Below are positions 51,771 through 59,857 of a DNA stretch of 64,000 nucleotides, in pieces. The notes under the pieces are model-generated. The model saw only the letters and a program-made list of their open reading frames with translations. It was not told the origin of the DNA and ran no database searches. Numbering within the stretch: position 1 is the first letter of the stretch; each line of letters begins with the position of its first letter. Both the position numbers and the translations under genes were made by a program. The DNA lies in contig NZ_SIRE01000007.1 of NCBI RefSeq assembly GCF_004307995.1, forward strand, positions 309,145 through 373,144, written 5' to 3'. This DNA comes from Paenibacillus thalictri. Its GTDB lineage: Bacteria > Bacillota > Bacilli > Paenibacillales > NBRC-103111.

Positions 51771-54023
51771 ATGAGACATGAAACGGTACGTTCGGACATT
51801 ACGGTGATCGGAGGAGGGCTCGCCGGCGTTTCAGCGGCGATTTCCGCCGCGAGACTCGGAAAAAAAGTATCGCTGGTGCAAAACCGCTCGGTTCTGGGTG
51901 GCAATTCTAGCAGTGAAATCCGCGTATGGGTGCTGGGGGCGACCGGGCTGGGCGTCAACCGTTATGCCCGGGAATCGGGGATTATCGGCGAGATGCTGCT
52001 GGAGAATCAATATTTGAACCCGGACGGCAATCCGTATCATTGGGATCTGGTCGTGCTGGAGGCGGTGCTGAAGGAGCCGAATATTCAGTTGTTTCTCAAT
52101 ACCAACGTATATGAAGTCGAGGCGACCGGGGATGAAACGAACCGGACGATTCATGCGGTGACCGGATTCATGCTGGGATCGGAGCGGAAAATCCGCTTTG
52201 AAAGCCCGATGTTCCTCGACTGCTCGGGGGACGGCTTGGTCGGCTTTTTGGCGGGGGCGCAGTACCGGATCGGCCGCGAGCCGCAAAGCGAATTTAACGA
52301 AAAATGGGCTCCCGAGGAAGCCGACAATATTACGCTGGGAAGTTCGATGTTTTTCTACACCAAAGATGCCGGCCACCCGGTAAAATATATTCCGCCGAGC
52401 TTTGCGAAGGACATCACGAAGACGGCGATTCCGATGAAACGCGTGTTTAAAAGCGGTGACTCCGGCTGTCATTATTGGTGGATCGAATGGGGCGGCGAAG
52501 CGGATATCGATACGCTGTACGACAACGAGCGAATTCGGAATGAGTTGTGGTCGGTGATTTACGGCATTTGGGATTATATCAAAAACTCCGGCAAATTCGA
52601 CGCCGACAACATGACGCTGGAATGGGTCGGGAGCGTGCCGGGGAAACGCGAATACCGACGTTTTGTCGGGGATTATATATTGACACAGAATGATTTGGAA
52701 AACCAAACGCAGTTTGAAGACAACATCGCCTTCGGCGGCTGGTCGATCGATCTTCACCCGCCGGAAGGCATGTATGCCAGCGAATATGTATCGAAGCTGT
52801 TCTGCGTGGACGGCACGTTCCAAATTCCGTTCCGCAGTTTATATTCGGCCAATGTCGGCAACCTGCTGTTCGCCGGACGCAACATTAGCGCAACTCATGT
52901 CGCGTTCGGAGCAACGCGGGTCATGGCTACCTGCTCGGTGATGGGTGAAACTGCCGGAGCGGGGGCGGCGCTTTGCTTGGACAAAGGCGTTACACCGCGC
53001 GAATTGTATCGCCATCATATGAAAGAGCTGCAGCAAACGCTGCTGTGGAACGATGCGGCCATCATCGGCCTGAAATACGAAGATCAAGCCGATTTGGCAT
53101 CCAAGGCGGCGGTGACGGCATCAAGCCACTTGTCCAAATTGGAGCTGGACTCTCCGGCGGATCGCTTTGCGCTTGCGAACGATGTGGCGTTTCTTGTTCC
53201 GGTCGAACCTAAGCTGGGCAGCGTAGAGATCCTGCTTGATGCGGCAGAGGATACGCAGGTGGACGTCGAAGTATGGACTACGGGCAAAGCCGAGAACTAC
53301 ATTCCGCACACCTTGCAGGTGAAAGATTCCGTTACCATAACCAAGGGCGAACAGATGTGGGTGAATTTCGACCTGCCGTGGTCGCCGGAGAAAGCGCAAA
53401 ACGCCTTTGTGATCGTGCGGGAAAATCCGCATGTAACGCTTTATCAATCGCAGGAGCCGCGTACGGGCACGCTTGCTTTTATCAAAGAAGACAAAGCGAA
53501 TATTTCGAGTTTGCTGACCGCGCTGAACAACGACCAGCTTGTCGTCAAATGGAGCATGAAGCGGCTGGTGCGCAAGCCGTTTTGCTTCCGGCTGGTCGAC
53601 GAAACGGCCGCTTTCAAGCCGGCTCATGTGGCGGATGGCTACCTGCGGCCGTACGGCGGCCCGAATATGTGGGTGTCCGCTCCAATGCATGAAGGCCGTG
53701 AGGAATGGATTGAGCTGGCGTGGACGGCGCCGGAAAAGGTCTCGGAAATTCAGCTGATTTTCAACGATGATGTCAATGAAGATCTGGTCAATCTTCATTA
53801 TAAACGCACGCCGTTTGACGTCATGCCGGAGCTGGTGAAAAACTACCGGATCGAAGCGTACGTAGACGACGCATGGAAAACGATTGCGCGGGAAGATGAC
53901 AACCGCAGAAGAAAAAGAGTTCATCGTCTTTCGGACGGTCTGGAAACCGCAAAGCTGAGACTCGTGATTGAAAGCACAAACGGATCGCGGTTTGCCGAAG
54001 TGGTGGCAATCAGAGTAGTGTAA
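51771..54023 (+). CDS. FAD-dependent oxidoreductase (PF12831-type) with C-terminal beta-sandwich
   Basis: A 750-residue flavoprotein. The dinucleotide motif ITVIGGGLAGVSAAISAARL begins at residue 8, followed by RSVLGGNSSSEIRVWV, a second FAD contact DCSGDGLVGFLAGAQYRIG and the C-terminal FAD motif FAGRNISATHVAFGATRVMA with GETAGAGAAL (about residues 365-400). Residues about 430-750 form a separate region rich in beta-strands that looks like discoidin/carbohydrate-binding folds (ends LVIESTNGSRFAEVVAIRV). No signal peptide is evident. It is the last gene after the permeases, so oxidation of the imported carbohydrate or polyol is likely. A terminator follows 20 bp later. Confidence 0.82.
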   Translation: MRHETVRSDITVIGGGLAGVSAAISAARLGKKVSLVQNRSVLGGNSSSEIRVWVLGATGLGVNRYARESGIIGEMLLENQYLNPDGNPYHWDLVVLEAVLKEPNIQLFLNTNVYEVEATGDETNRTIHAVTGFMLGSERKIRFESPMFLDCSGDGLVGFLAGAQYRIGREPQSEFNEKWAPEEADNITLGSSMFFYTKDAGHPVKYIPPSFAKDITKTAIPMKRVFKSGDSGCHYWWIEWGGEADIDTLYDNERIRNELWSVIYGIWDYIKNSGKFDADNMTLEWVGSVPGKREYRRFVGDYILTQNDLENQTQFEDNIAFGGWSIDLHPPEGMYASEYVSKLFCVDGTFQIPFRSLYSANVGNLLFAGRNISATHVAFGATRVMATCSVMGETAGAGAALCLDKGVTPRELYRHHMKELQQTLLWNDAAIIGLKYEDQADLASKAAVTASSHLSKLELDSPADRFALANDVAFLVPVEPKLGSVEILLDAAEDTQVDVEVWTTGKAENYIPHTLQVKDSVTITKGEQMWVNFDLPWSPEKAQNAFVIVRENPHVTLYQSQEPRTGTLAFIKEDKANISSLLTALNNDQLVVKWSMKRLVRKPFCFRLVDETAAFKPAHVADGYLRPYGGPNMWVSAPMHEGREEWIELAWTAPEKVSEIQLIFNDDVNEDLVNLHYKRTPFDVMPELVKNYRIEAYVDDAWKTIAREDDNRRRKRVHRLSDGLETAKLRLVIESTNGSRFAEVVAIRVV

Positions 54024-54042
54024 GTATGCTGATATAAGCAGC

Positions 54043-54103
54043 AATAACGGCCTGCAAACGGCGTTTCCGATGATGGAACGGGTGTTTGCGGGCTTATTTT
54101 TTA
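54043..54103 (+). terminator. Rho-independent terminator after the 750-residue oxidoreductase
   Basis: GCCTGCAAAC (54050-54059) pairs with GTTTGCGGGC (54084-54093; one G-T pair), followed by TTATTTTTTATC. It separates this locus from the ribulokinase gene. Confidence 0.75.
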
Positions 54104-54134
54104 TCAACTCACAACTGCGGGGAGGAATAAGAGA

Positions 54135-55861
54135 ATGAACGGCAAAGATAAAAGAAACTATGTGCTGGGCATTGATTTCGGGACCGAATCGGGGAGAGTG
54201 CTGATTGCGGATATCGATAATGGAGAAGAATTGGCGGTGCACGTCACCCGTTATCCGCATGGGGTGATCGACAGCAGGCTGCCGCATGGCGGTAAACGTT
54301 TGGAGCCGGGGCAAGTACTGCAATATCCTGACGATTATATGGAGGTGCTGAGAGTTTCCGTCCCCGAAGCGCTGCGCGTATCGGGGATCGATCCCGGCCA
54401 AATCGTTGGCATCGGTATTGATTTTACGTCCTGTACGGTTTTGCCGGTCGACGAAAATGGCGTTCCTTTATGCGAGGCGGAGCAGTTCCGGGATGAACCG
54501 CATGCTTATGCAAAGCTGTGGAAGGACCAATCGGCGCAGCAGGAGGCGGACATGATTAACGCGGCGGCGCCGCGGCTGGGAGCGGATTTTTTGCGCAGGT
54601 ATGGCGACAAATCTTCTTCCGGCTGGACGGTGGCAAAAGGCTGGCAGCTGCTCCATGAAGCTCCGTATATTTACGAGCGGATGGACCGGCTTGTGGAAGC
54701 GGCGGATTGGACGGTTTTCCGGCTTACGGGGGAATGGGTGCGCAGCAGCTGCTGCGCCGGATACAAAGCTTTTTGGCATGCCGTGGAGGGCTATCCGTCT
54801 TCCGCTTTTTTCAGGGCGCTTGACCCGAGGCTCGAACGGTTCGCGGAGACGAAGCTGCGGGGTACCGTCGCCGCTCCCGGCGCCATGGCAGGTTGGCTGA
54901 CCGAGGAAGCGGCCGCCATGACCGGACTGCGCCCGGGAACTCCGGTAGCCGCCGGCATCATCGACGCGCACTCCGGTGCGCTGGGATCGGGCGCTGTGCA
55001 TTCCGGTCAAATGGTCATATCGATGGGCACCTCGTTATGCCATATCCTGCTCAGTGACCGGGAAATTCCAGTGGATGGCATCTGCGGTGTAGTAAAAGAC
55101 GGCGTTGTACCGGGCTTATATGCGTACGAAACCGGCCAGCCGGCCGTCGGCGATCTGTTCGGCTGGTATGTAGAGCAGGGAGTACCGGCATACGTAGAAG
55201 CAGCGGCTGCAGCGGAGGGTGCGGGCATCCATGCCTGGCTGGAAACGAAAGCTGCCGGGTTAAAGCCGGGAGAACACGGGCTGCTGGCGCTTGACTGGTG
55301 GAACGGCAACCGTTCCGTATTGGCGGATGCTGCATTAAGCGGACTTATTGCCGGAATGACATTAATGACAAGACCGGAGCATATTTACCGGTGTTTGCTG
55401 GAAGCGACAGCATTCGGAACCCGCAAAATTATCGAAAACTATGAGGCCGGGGATTACAGGTTGCACAGCTAATTGTCTGCGGAGGATTGCCCCGGCGCAA
55501 CCGTTTGCTGATGCAGATCTATGCCGATGTGACCGGCCGCGAAATACAAATTGCGGGTTCGTCGCAAACTTCGGCGCTTGGTGCAGCAATGTTGGGCGCA
55601 GCGGCGACCGCGGCCGGACAAGGAAGTTGCGGTGGCGTGAAAGAAGCGGTCGTACGTATGGCGCAGCCAGTTACGGAAGTGTACAAGCCGATTCCGGAGC
55701 ATACTATGGTATATGACGAGTTGTACCGTGAATATTGTCGCTTGCATGATTGGTTCGGCTGCGAGGCCGCCGGCACGATGCAGGAATTAAAGCGGATTGC
55801 ACGCAAGTCTGATATGATAAGAAAATCTCATAATGATATAAAAAAATCGTACCAAACCTGA
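54135..55861 (+). pseudogene. araB: Ribulokinase gene araB with a single-base frameshift
   Basis: The first frame (54135-55472) encodes 445 residues of a FGGY kinase with the ribulokinase motifs GIDFGTESGRVLIADI, GIGIDFTSCTVLPVDENG, MGTSLCHILLSD and LALDWWNGNRSVLADA. It then stops, but the following frame continues from 55453 with QLIVCGGLPRRNRLLMQIYADVTGREIQIA, and SSQTSALGAAMLGAAA (parts quoted), ending at 55861. Adding one G to the run at 55449-55452 joins the frames (EAGGLQVAQLIVCGGLP) and gives a 575-residue protein, close to the usual 560. The missing part carries ATP-binding and hinge residues, so the short product should be inactive. Either a real null allele or a homopolymer sequencing error. 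GGGGAGG precedes the ATG; no araA or araD is nearby. Confidence 0.88.
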
Positions 55862-55872
55862 AGACCACGTGA

Positions 55873-55902
55873 TTTATTACAGAGAACGCTTACACCTATA
55901 AT
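55873..55902 (+). promoter_or_regulatory. Putative promoter of the third sugar ABC operon
   Basis: TTTATT (55873-55878), an 18-bp spacer and consensus TATAAT (55897-55902), 39 bp before the binding-protein start. The location after the broken araB lets the transporter genes be expressed without it. Confidence 0.5.
55881..55895 (-). promoter_or_regulatory. cre-like site within the promoter of the third sugar ABC operon
   Basis: On the minus strand GTGTAAGCGTTCTCT fits WTGNAANCGNWNNCW at 14 of 15 positions. It overlaps the region between a weak -35 (TTTATT, 55873-55878) and the -10 TATAAT (55897-55902), so CcpA binding would block the promoter. Confidence 0.55.
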
Positions 55903-55941
55903 GAGGTTGTAAGCCATTACAGAAATTTGGGAGGGTGTCCG

Positions 55942-57267
55942 ATGAGAAAAAGATGGCCTTTAGCCGCGTTATCGTGTTTGGTTGCGGTGGCGGCAGGGTG
56001 TTCGAGCGGCAGTGGCGGAGGTACGGCGCAGCCTGCAGCATCCGGCGGAGGAAACGCTGCAGGAGCGGCAAGCGACAAGCCGGTGGAACTGAAGTTTATG
56101 TTTTGGGGCAACCAGGCGCATACGGATTTATTCAAGGGGTTATTCGATAAGTACAAAAAAACACACCCAAATATTACCGTGACAATAGAATCGGTGCCGT
56201 TCCCGGACTTTCAGCAAAAGGTGTCGGTGCTCGCGGCAGGGCGCGAACTTCCGGATATCGCTTGGGTATCGGAGCGGATGGTGCCGCAGTTCATGGCCAA
56301 CAACATCATGATGGACGTGTCCGACGTGAAAGACGACGCGGCATTTAAGCTTGACGATTTTATTCCGTCCACGCTGGATTTGTTCCGCAAGGACGGCAAG
56401 CTGTACGGACTTCCGTTCTCTACGCCGCCAAGCGTAATGTTCTACAATAAAGATCTGTTTGACAAAGCGGGCTTAAAATCGCCTAACGATCTGGCCAAAG
56501 ACGGCAAGTGGACATGGGAAGAGTTCGAGAAATCGGCGAAAGCGCTGTCCAGCGGCTCCGGAGCGAGCAAAATCTATGGCGCGAATTTCTTCCGCGACTG
56601 GAAAACGTGGATCCTGCTGTCGTCGTATTCCTGGTCCAACGGCAGCGGTCCGTTTGATAACGAGATGACGAAATTTACATGGAACGATAAATACGGCGTG
56701 GAAACGTTTAATATGCTGCAGCGCATGATGTTTGTCGATCAGTCGCACCCGAAAGCGGGCGAGCAGGTCAGCTTCGAATCCGGCAAAATCGGTATGTTCT
56801 TCGACGTATACAGCTACGTTTCCAATGCGCGGAAAATCAAAGACTTCAAATGGAGCATCGCCCCGATGCCTTCCGGGTCCAAAGGTTCCGTACCGATGAT
56901 GGGGCAAGCTGGCTACACCATCTTTAAAGAAACAAAACATCCGAAGGAAGCCAAGGAGCTGCTGAAGTTTTTAGCGAGCCAAGAAGGCATTCAAGCAACC
57001 CAGACCTTCTTTGTTCCGCCGCGTAAATCGGTGCTGAATTCTGACGAGTTCCTCAAGCAGCCGGACAATCCGCCTGCGGACAACATCAAACAAGCGGTGA
57101 TCGACGAGATGCCGAAAGCGCGGGTTCAACCGGGCCATGTGCAGTGGACTAAGATCGATAACGAAGTGTTAGCGGGCTTCGATCAATTGTTCGGACAAAC
57201 GGCGAAACCGGAGCAAATCGTGAAGTCGCTGGAAGATAAAGTGAATCCAATTATGAAAAGCAAATAA
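55942..57267 (+). CDS. Lipoprotein sugar-binding protein (SBP family 1)
   Basis: A 441-residue binding protein started at ATG 55942 with GGGAGGG six bases upstream. The signal peptide ends in AAGC (Cys20), followed by a Ser/Gly/Ala linker. Family-1 features: VELKFMFWGNQAHTDLFKGL, PDIAWVSERMVPQFMANN and KLYGLPFSTPPSVMFYNKDL. It serves the permeases at 58039 and 58973. A weak hairpin with TTTT follows (57281-57306). Confidence 0.9.
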   Translation: MRKRWPLAALSCLVAVAAGCSSGSGGGTAQPAASGGGNAAGAASDKPVELKFMFWGNQAHTDLFKGLFDKYKKTHPNITVTIESVPFPDFQQKVSVLAAGRELPDIAWVSERMVPQFMANNIMMDVSDVKDDAAFKLDDFIPSTLDLFRKDGKLYGLPFSTPPSVMFYNKDLFDKAGLKSPNDLAKDGKWTWEEFEKSAKALSSGSGASKIYGANFFRDWKTWILLSSYSWSNGSGPFDNEMTKFTWNDKYGVETFNMLQRMMFVDQSHPKAGEQVSFESGKIGMFFDVYSYVSNARKIKDFKWSIAPMPSGSKGSVPMMGQAGYTIFKETKHPKEAKELLKFLASQEGIQATQTFFVPPRKSVLNSDEFLKQPDNPPADNIKQAVIDEMPKARVQPGHVQWTKIDNEVLAGFDQLFGQTAKPEQIVKSLEDKVNPIMKSK

Positions 57268-57280
57268 GACTGACGCGCTA

Positions 57281-57306
57281 GCGGTTCGTGCGAACGGGCC
57301 GCTTTT
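57281..57306 (+). terminator. Weak hairpin, possible attenuator between binding protein and distal genes
   Basis: GCGG (57281-57284) and inner TTCG/CGAA pair around a short loop, closed by CCGC (57299-57302) and followed by TTTTG. The T-run is short, so partial read-through is expected; this would raise binding-protein mRNA over the downstream genes. Confidence 0.35.
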
Positions 57307-57339
57307 GTGTAAGCGCGTCCCTGGCAGGAGGAGAATAAA

Positions 57340-58038
57340 TTGAATCGATTACGCACGGCTTTACAAAATAAACGTTTGTCGCTGTTTGTCAGCTTGTACG
57401 CAAACGATGCGAAATTGGCCCGCGCCGCGCTGGAGGAAGGAGCGGACGGTCTAAAGGTGCACATGAATGTCGGGCACCGGGCAAGCGGCAACCACTTCGG
57501 CCCGCTGGCTGAATATGAGATGACGTTTCGTGAAATCCGCTCGTTATACGACGGTCCGCTGGGCATTGTACCCGGAGGGGCTACGGAAGATATCCGTCAA
57601 GAAGAAATCGACAGGTTGCCCGGTATCGGCATCGATTTTTATTCCATTTATGCGTTTCATCTGCCTTCGTTTTTATTGCGTTCCGAACAGCTCGCCCGAA
57701 CGTTTGCCGTCAATGACAGCTTCGATCTGCAGCTTGTGCGGGGAGCGGCGCCGTTTGGCATGGATGCGCTGGAAGCGTCGATTGTTCCGGGTAACGAATA
57801 CGGCAGCCAGCTGACATTTGCCGACCTGCTGAAATACCGCTATCTTGTGGAAACGTCCGGTTTGCCGGTGATTGTGCCGTCCCAGCGGAAGATCGTACCC
57901 GAGGACATTCCGGCGTTATACGATTCCGGAGTCCAAGCGGTGCTGGTTGGCGCGATAGTAACGGGAAAAACGGAGGACGGAATTCGTAAGGCCGTTTCGG
58001 AGCTCCGCAATGCCGTCGATCGTCTGGGGGGAAATTAA
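57340..58038 (+). CDS. Predicted TIM-barrel protein of unknown function
   Basis: A 232-residue soluble protein started by TTG 57340 with GGAGGA upstream. Alternating beta/alpha pattern with barrel-like segments: SLFVSLYANDAKLARAALEEG, ADGLKVHMNVG, GPLGIVPGGAT, VIVPSQRKIVPEDIPALYDS and AVLVGAIVTGKTEDGI. The C-terminal part resembles the phosphate-binding end of ribulose-phosphate-binding barrels and of NanE-type epimerases, but no specific family can be assigned by eye. It lies between the binding protein and the permeases, so a cytosolic step (epimerase or aldolase on the imported sugar) is inferred. Its TAA is immediately followed by the next ATG. Confidence 0.6.
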   Translation: MNRLRTALQNKRLSLFVSLYANDAKLARAALEEGADGLKVHMNVGHRASGNHFGPLAEYEMTFREIRSLYDGPLGIVPGGATEDIRQEEIDRLPGIGIDFYSIYAFHLPSFLLRSEQLARTFAVNDSFDLQLVRGAAPFGMDALEASIVPGNEYGSQLTFADLLKYRYLVETSGLPVIVPSQRKIVPEDIPALYDSGVQAVLVGAIVTGKTEDGIRKAVSELRNAVDRLGGN

Positions 58039-58983
58039 ATGGAAGCGACTGTCCGTGAGGCGGGGCGGCGGCAGGCAGCAAGCGGCAATAAAATGAGGCG
58101 TTCCGGTCCGCTTTCCCGCGAAGCCAACATTTTCGGCTGGCTGTTCGTCAGCCCGATGGTGCTTGGGTTTCTTGTTTTAATGATCGGTCCGTTGTTTTTT
58201 GCGTTTTATATGAGTTTGACCGACTGGCCGCTGCTTGGCGACGCCAATTTTATCGGTTTCGACAATTACGGCGGCATCGTATCCGATGCGCAGTTTTGGA
58301 AGGCGCTTGGGAATACGTTTTATTTTGCCGCCGGTCTGGTTCCGTTGAATATTATTATTGCCCTGTCGCTTGCGCTGATGTTGGCCCAGAATAAACGGTT
58401 TATGGGGCTGTTCCGCACCGCCATCTTTGTGCCGGTCATCACTTCGCTGATCGTCTGGGCGATTGTCTGGAAGTATATGTTTGCAACCGATTCGGGTTTT
58501 ATTAACCAAATTTTGCAGCTGTTTGGCATCACCGGCCCGGCTTGGCTGTACAATCCCGATCTGGCGATGCCGGCCGTTATCGTGACCAGCGTATTGAAGA
58601 ATGTCGGGCTGAACATGGTGTTGTTTATCGCGGCGCTGCAGCAGGTTCCTTCCCATCTGTACGAAGCGGCGAGAATTGACGGCGCGGGCCGGACGAGAAT
58701 GTTTTTTAACGTTACGCTGCCGATGATTACACCTACCGTCTTTATGACCGTGATGATGACGATTATCGGCTCGCTGAAGGTGTTTGGCCAAATTTACGTG
58801 ATGACGCAGGGGGGACCGGGCAGCAGCACGAAGGTGCTGGTGTATTACATCTGGGAGAAGGCGTTTAAGCTGTACGAATTCGGTTATGCTTCGTCGCTCG
58901 CTTTTGTGTTGTTTTTTCTCACGCTGGTGTTCACCTTGATTCAATGGCAGCTTAGAAAAAGGTGGGTGTTCCATGAAAACTGA
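58039..58983 (+). CDS. Sugar ABC permease, MalF/UgpA class
   Basis: A 314-residue permease directly abutting the preceding stop; GGGGGGAA serves as RBS. Landmarks: a 30-residue hydrophilic lead, FGWLFVSPMVLGFLVLMIGP, the loop LYEAARIDGAGRTRMFFNVT and MTQGGPGSSTKVL. Ends overlapping the next gene by 11 bases. Confidence 0.92.
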   Translation: MEATVREAGRRQAASGNKMRRSGPLSREANIFGWLFVSPMVLGFLVLMIGPLFFAFYMSLTDWPLLGDANFIGFDNYGGIVSDAQFWKALGNTFYFAAGLVPLNIIIALSLALMLAQNKRFMGLFRTAIFVPVITSLIVWAIVWKYMFATDSGFINQILQLFGITGPAWLYNPDLAMPAVIVTSVLKNVGLNMVLFIAALQQVPSHLYEAARIDGAGRTRMFFNVTLPMITPTVFMTVMMTIIGSLKVFGQIYVMTQGGPGSSTKVLVYYIWEKAFKLYEFGYASSLAFVLFFLTLVFTLIQWQLRKRWVFHEN

Positions 58984-59830
58984 GTCCATGTCGGCCCGTT
59001 GGTCGCACCAGTTATACAATGTGTTGCATTATGCCGTGCTTACCGCGGTTTCCATTTTTATGCTGATTCCGTTTCTGTGGATGTTGTCCACATCTTTGAA
59101 AGAACCGGCCAAGGTGTTTGTGTTTCCGCCGGAACTGATCCCGTCGCCGGTCCGCTTCGAAAATTATTTGGAAGTGCTGCGGACGACGCCGTTTCATCTG
59201 TTTTATTTCAACAGTTTCTATATCGCCGTGCTGGTTACGGTGGGAACGGTGTTGTTCTCGTCGTTGGCCGGCTACTCGTTCGGGAAAATTCCGTTTAAAG
59301 GCCGGGATATCGTATTCCTGCTGCTGCTCAGCACGATGATGATTCCGAACGAAGTGACGGCGATTCCGATGTTTCTGTTCATGCGCGAACTGGGGCTCAT
59401 TAATACGCATGTGCCGCTCATTATTTTGCCGATTTTTGCGGCGGGCGGGGTATTCGGCGTGTTTGTGATGAGACAGTTTTTTCTCGGCGTGCCCAAGGAG
59501 CTGGAAGAAGCGGCGATGATCGACGGCTGCTCGCGCTTTCGCATTTACTGGAATATTATGCTGCCATTGGCCAAACCGGCCATCGCCACGCTGACGATAT
59601 TTACGTTTTTGACCAGCTGGAACGACTTTTTCGATCCGCTTATATTCCTCAGCGCGCGCAAGCTGATGACGCTGCCGCTTGCGTTGTCCTTGTTTACGGA
59701 CGAAGCCGGTACGGCGTGGCATCTGCTGATGAGCGCCTCCGTGATGGCGACGCTGCCGCTGCTGCTCGTATTTTTCTTTGCGCAGAAGCAGTTTATTGAA
59801 GGAGTTTCCATGACTGGGTTGAAAGAGTAA
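58973..59830 (+). CDS. Sugar ABC permease, MalG/UgpE class
   Basis: A 285-residue permease starting within the previous gene. Landmarks: SIFMLIPFLWMLSTSLKEPA, AGYSFGKIPFKGRD, the loop LEEAAMIDGCSRFRIYWNIM and the end FIEGVSMTGLKE. Completes the importer; no ATPase nearby. Confidence 0.92.
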   Translation: MKTESMSARWSHQLYNVLHYAVLTAVSIFMLIPFLWMLSTSLKEPAKVFVFPPELIPSPVRFENYLEVLRTTPFHLFYFNSFYIAVLVTVGTVLFSSLAGYSFGKIPFKGRDIVFLLLLSTMMIPNEVTAIPMFLFMRELGLINTHVPLIILPIFAAGGVFGVFVMRQFFLGVPKELEEAAMIDGCSRFRIYWNIMLPLAKPAIATLTIFTFLTSWNDFFDPLIFLSARKLMTLPLALSLFTDEAGTAWHLLMSASVMATLPLLLVFFFAQKQFIEGVSMTGLKE

Positions 59831-59857
59831 TGATGACAATAACAGGAGGCGTTTGAA

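Noticed and set aside
53121..54401. 426-residue minus-strand frame across the flavoprotein end and araB start
   Set aside because: Crosses a terminator and two sense genes; no RBS or family features.
55441..55475. Programmed frameshift in araB
   Set aside because: There is no slippery heptamer followed by a stimulatory pseudoknot visible, and ribulokinases are not known to use recoding; mutation or sequencing error is simpler.
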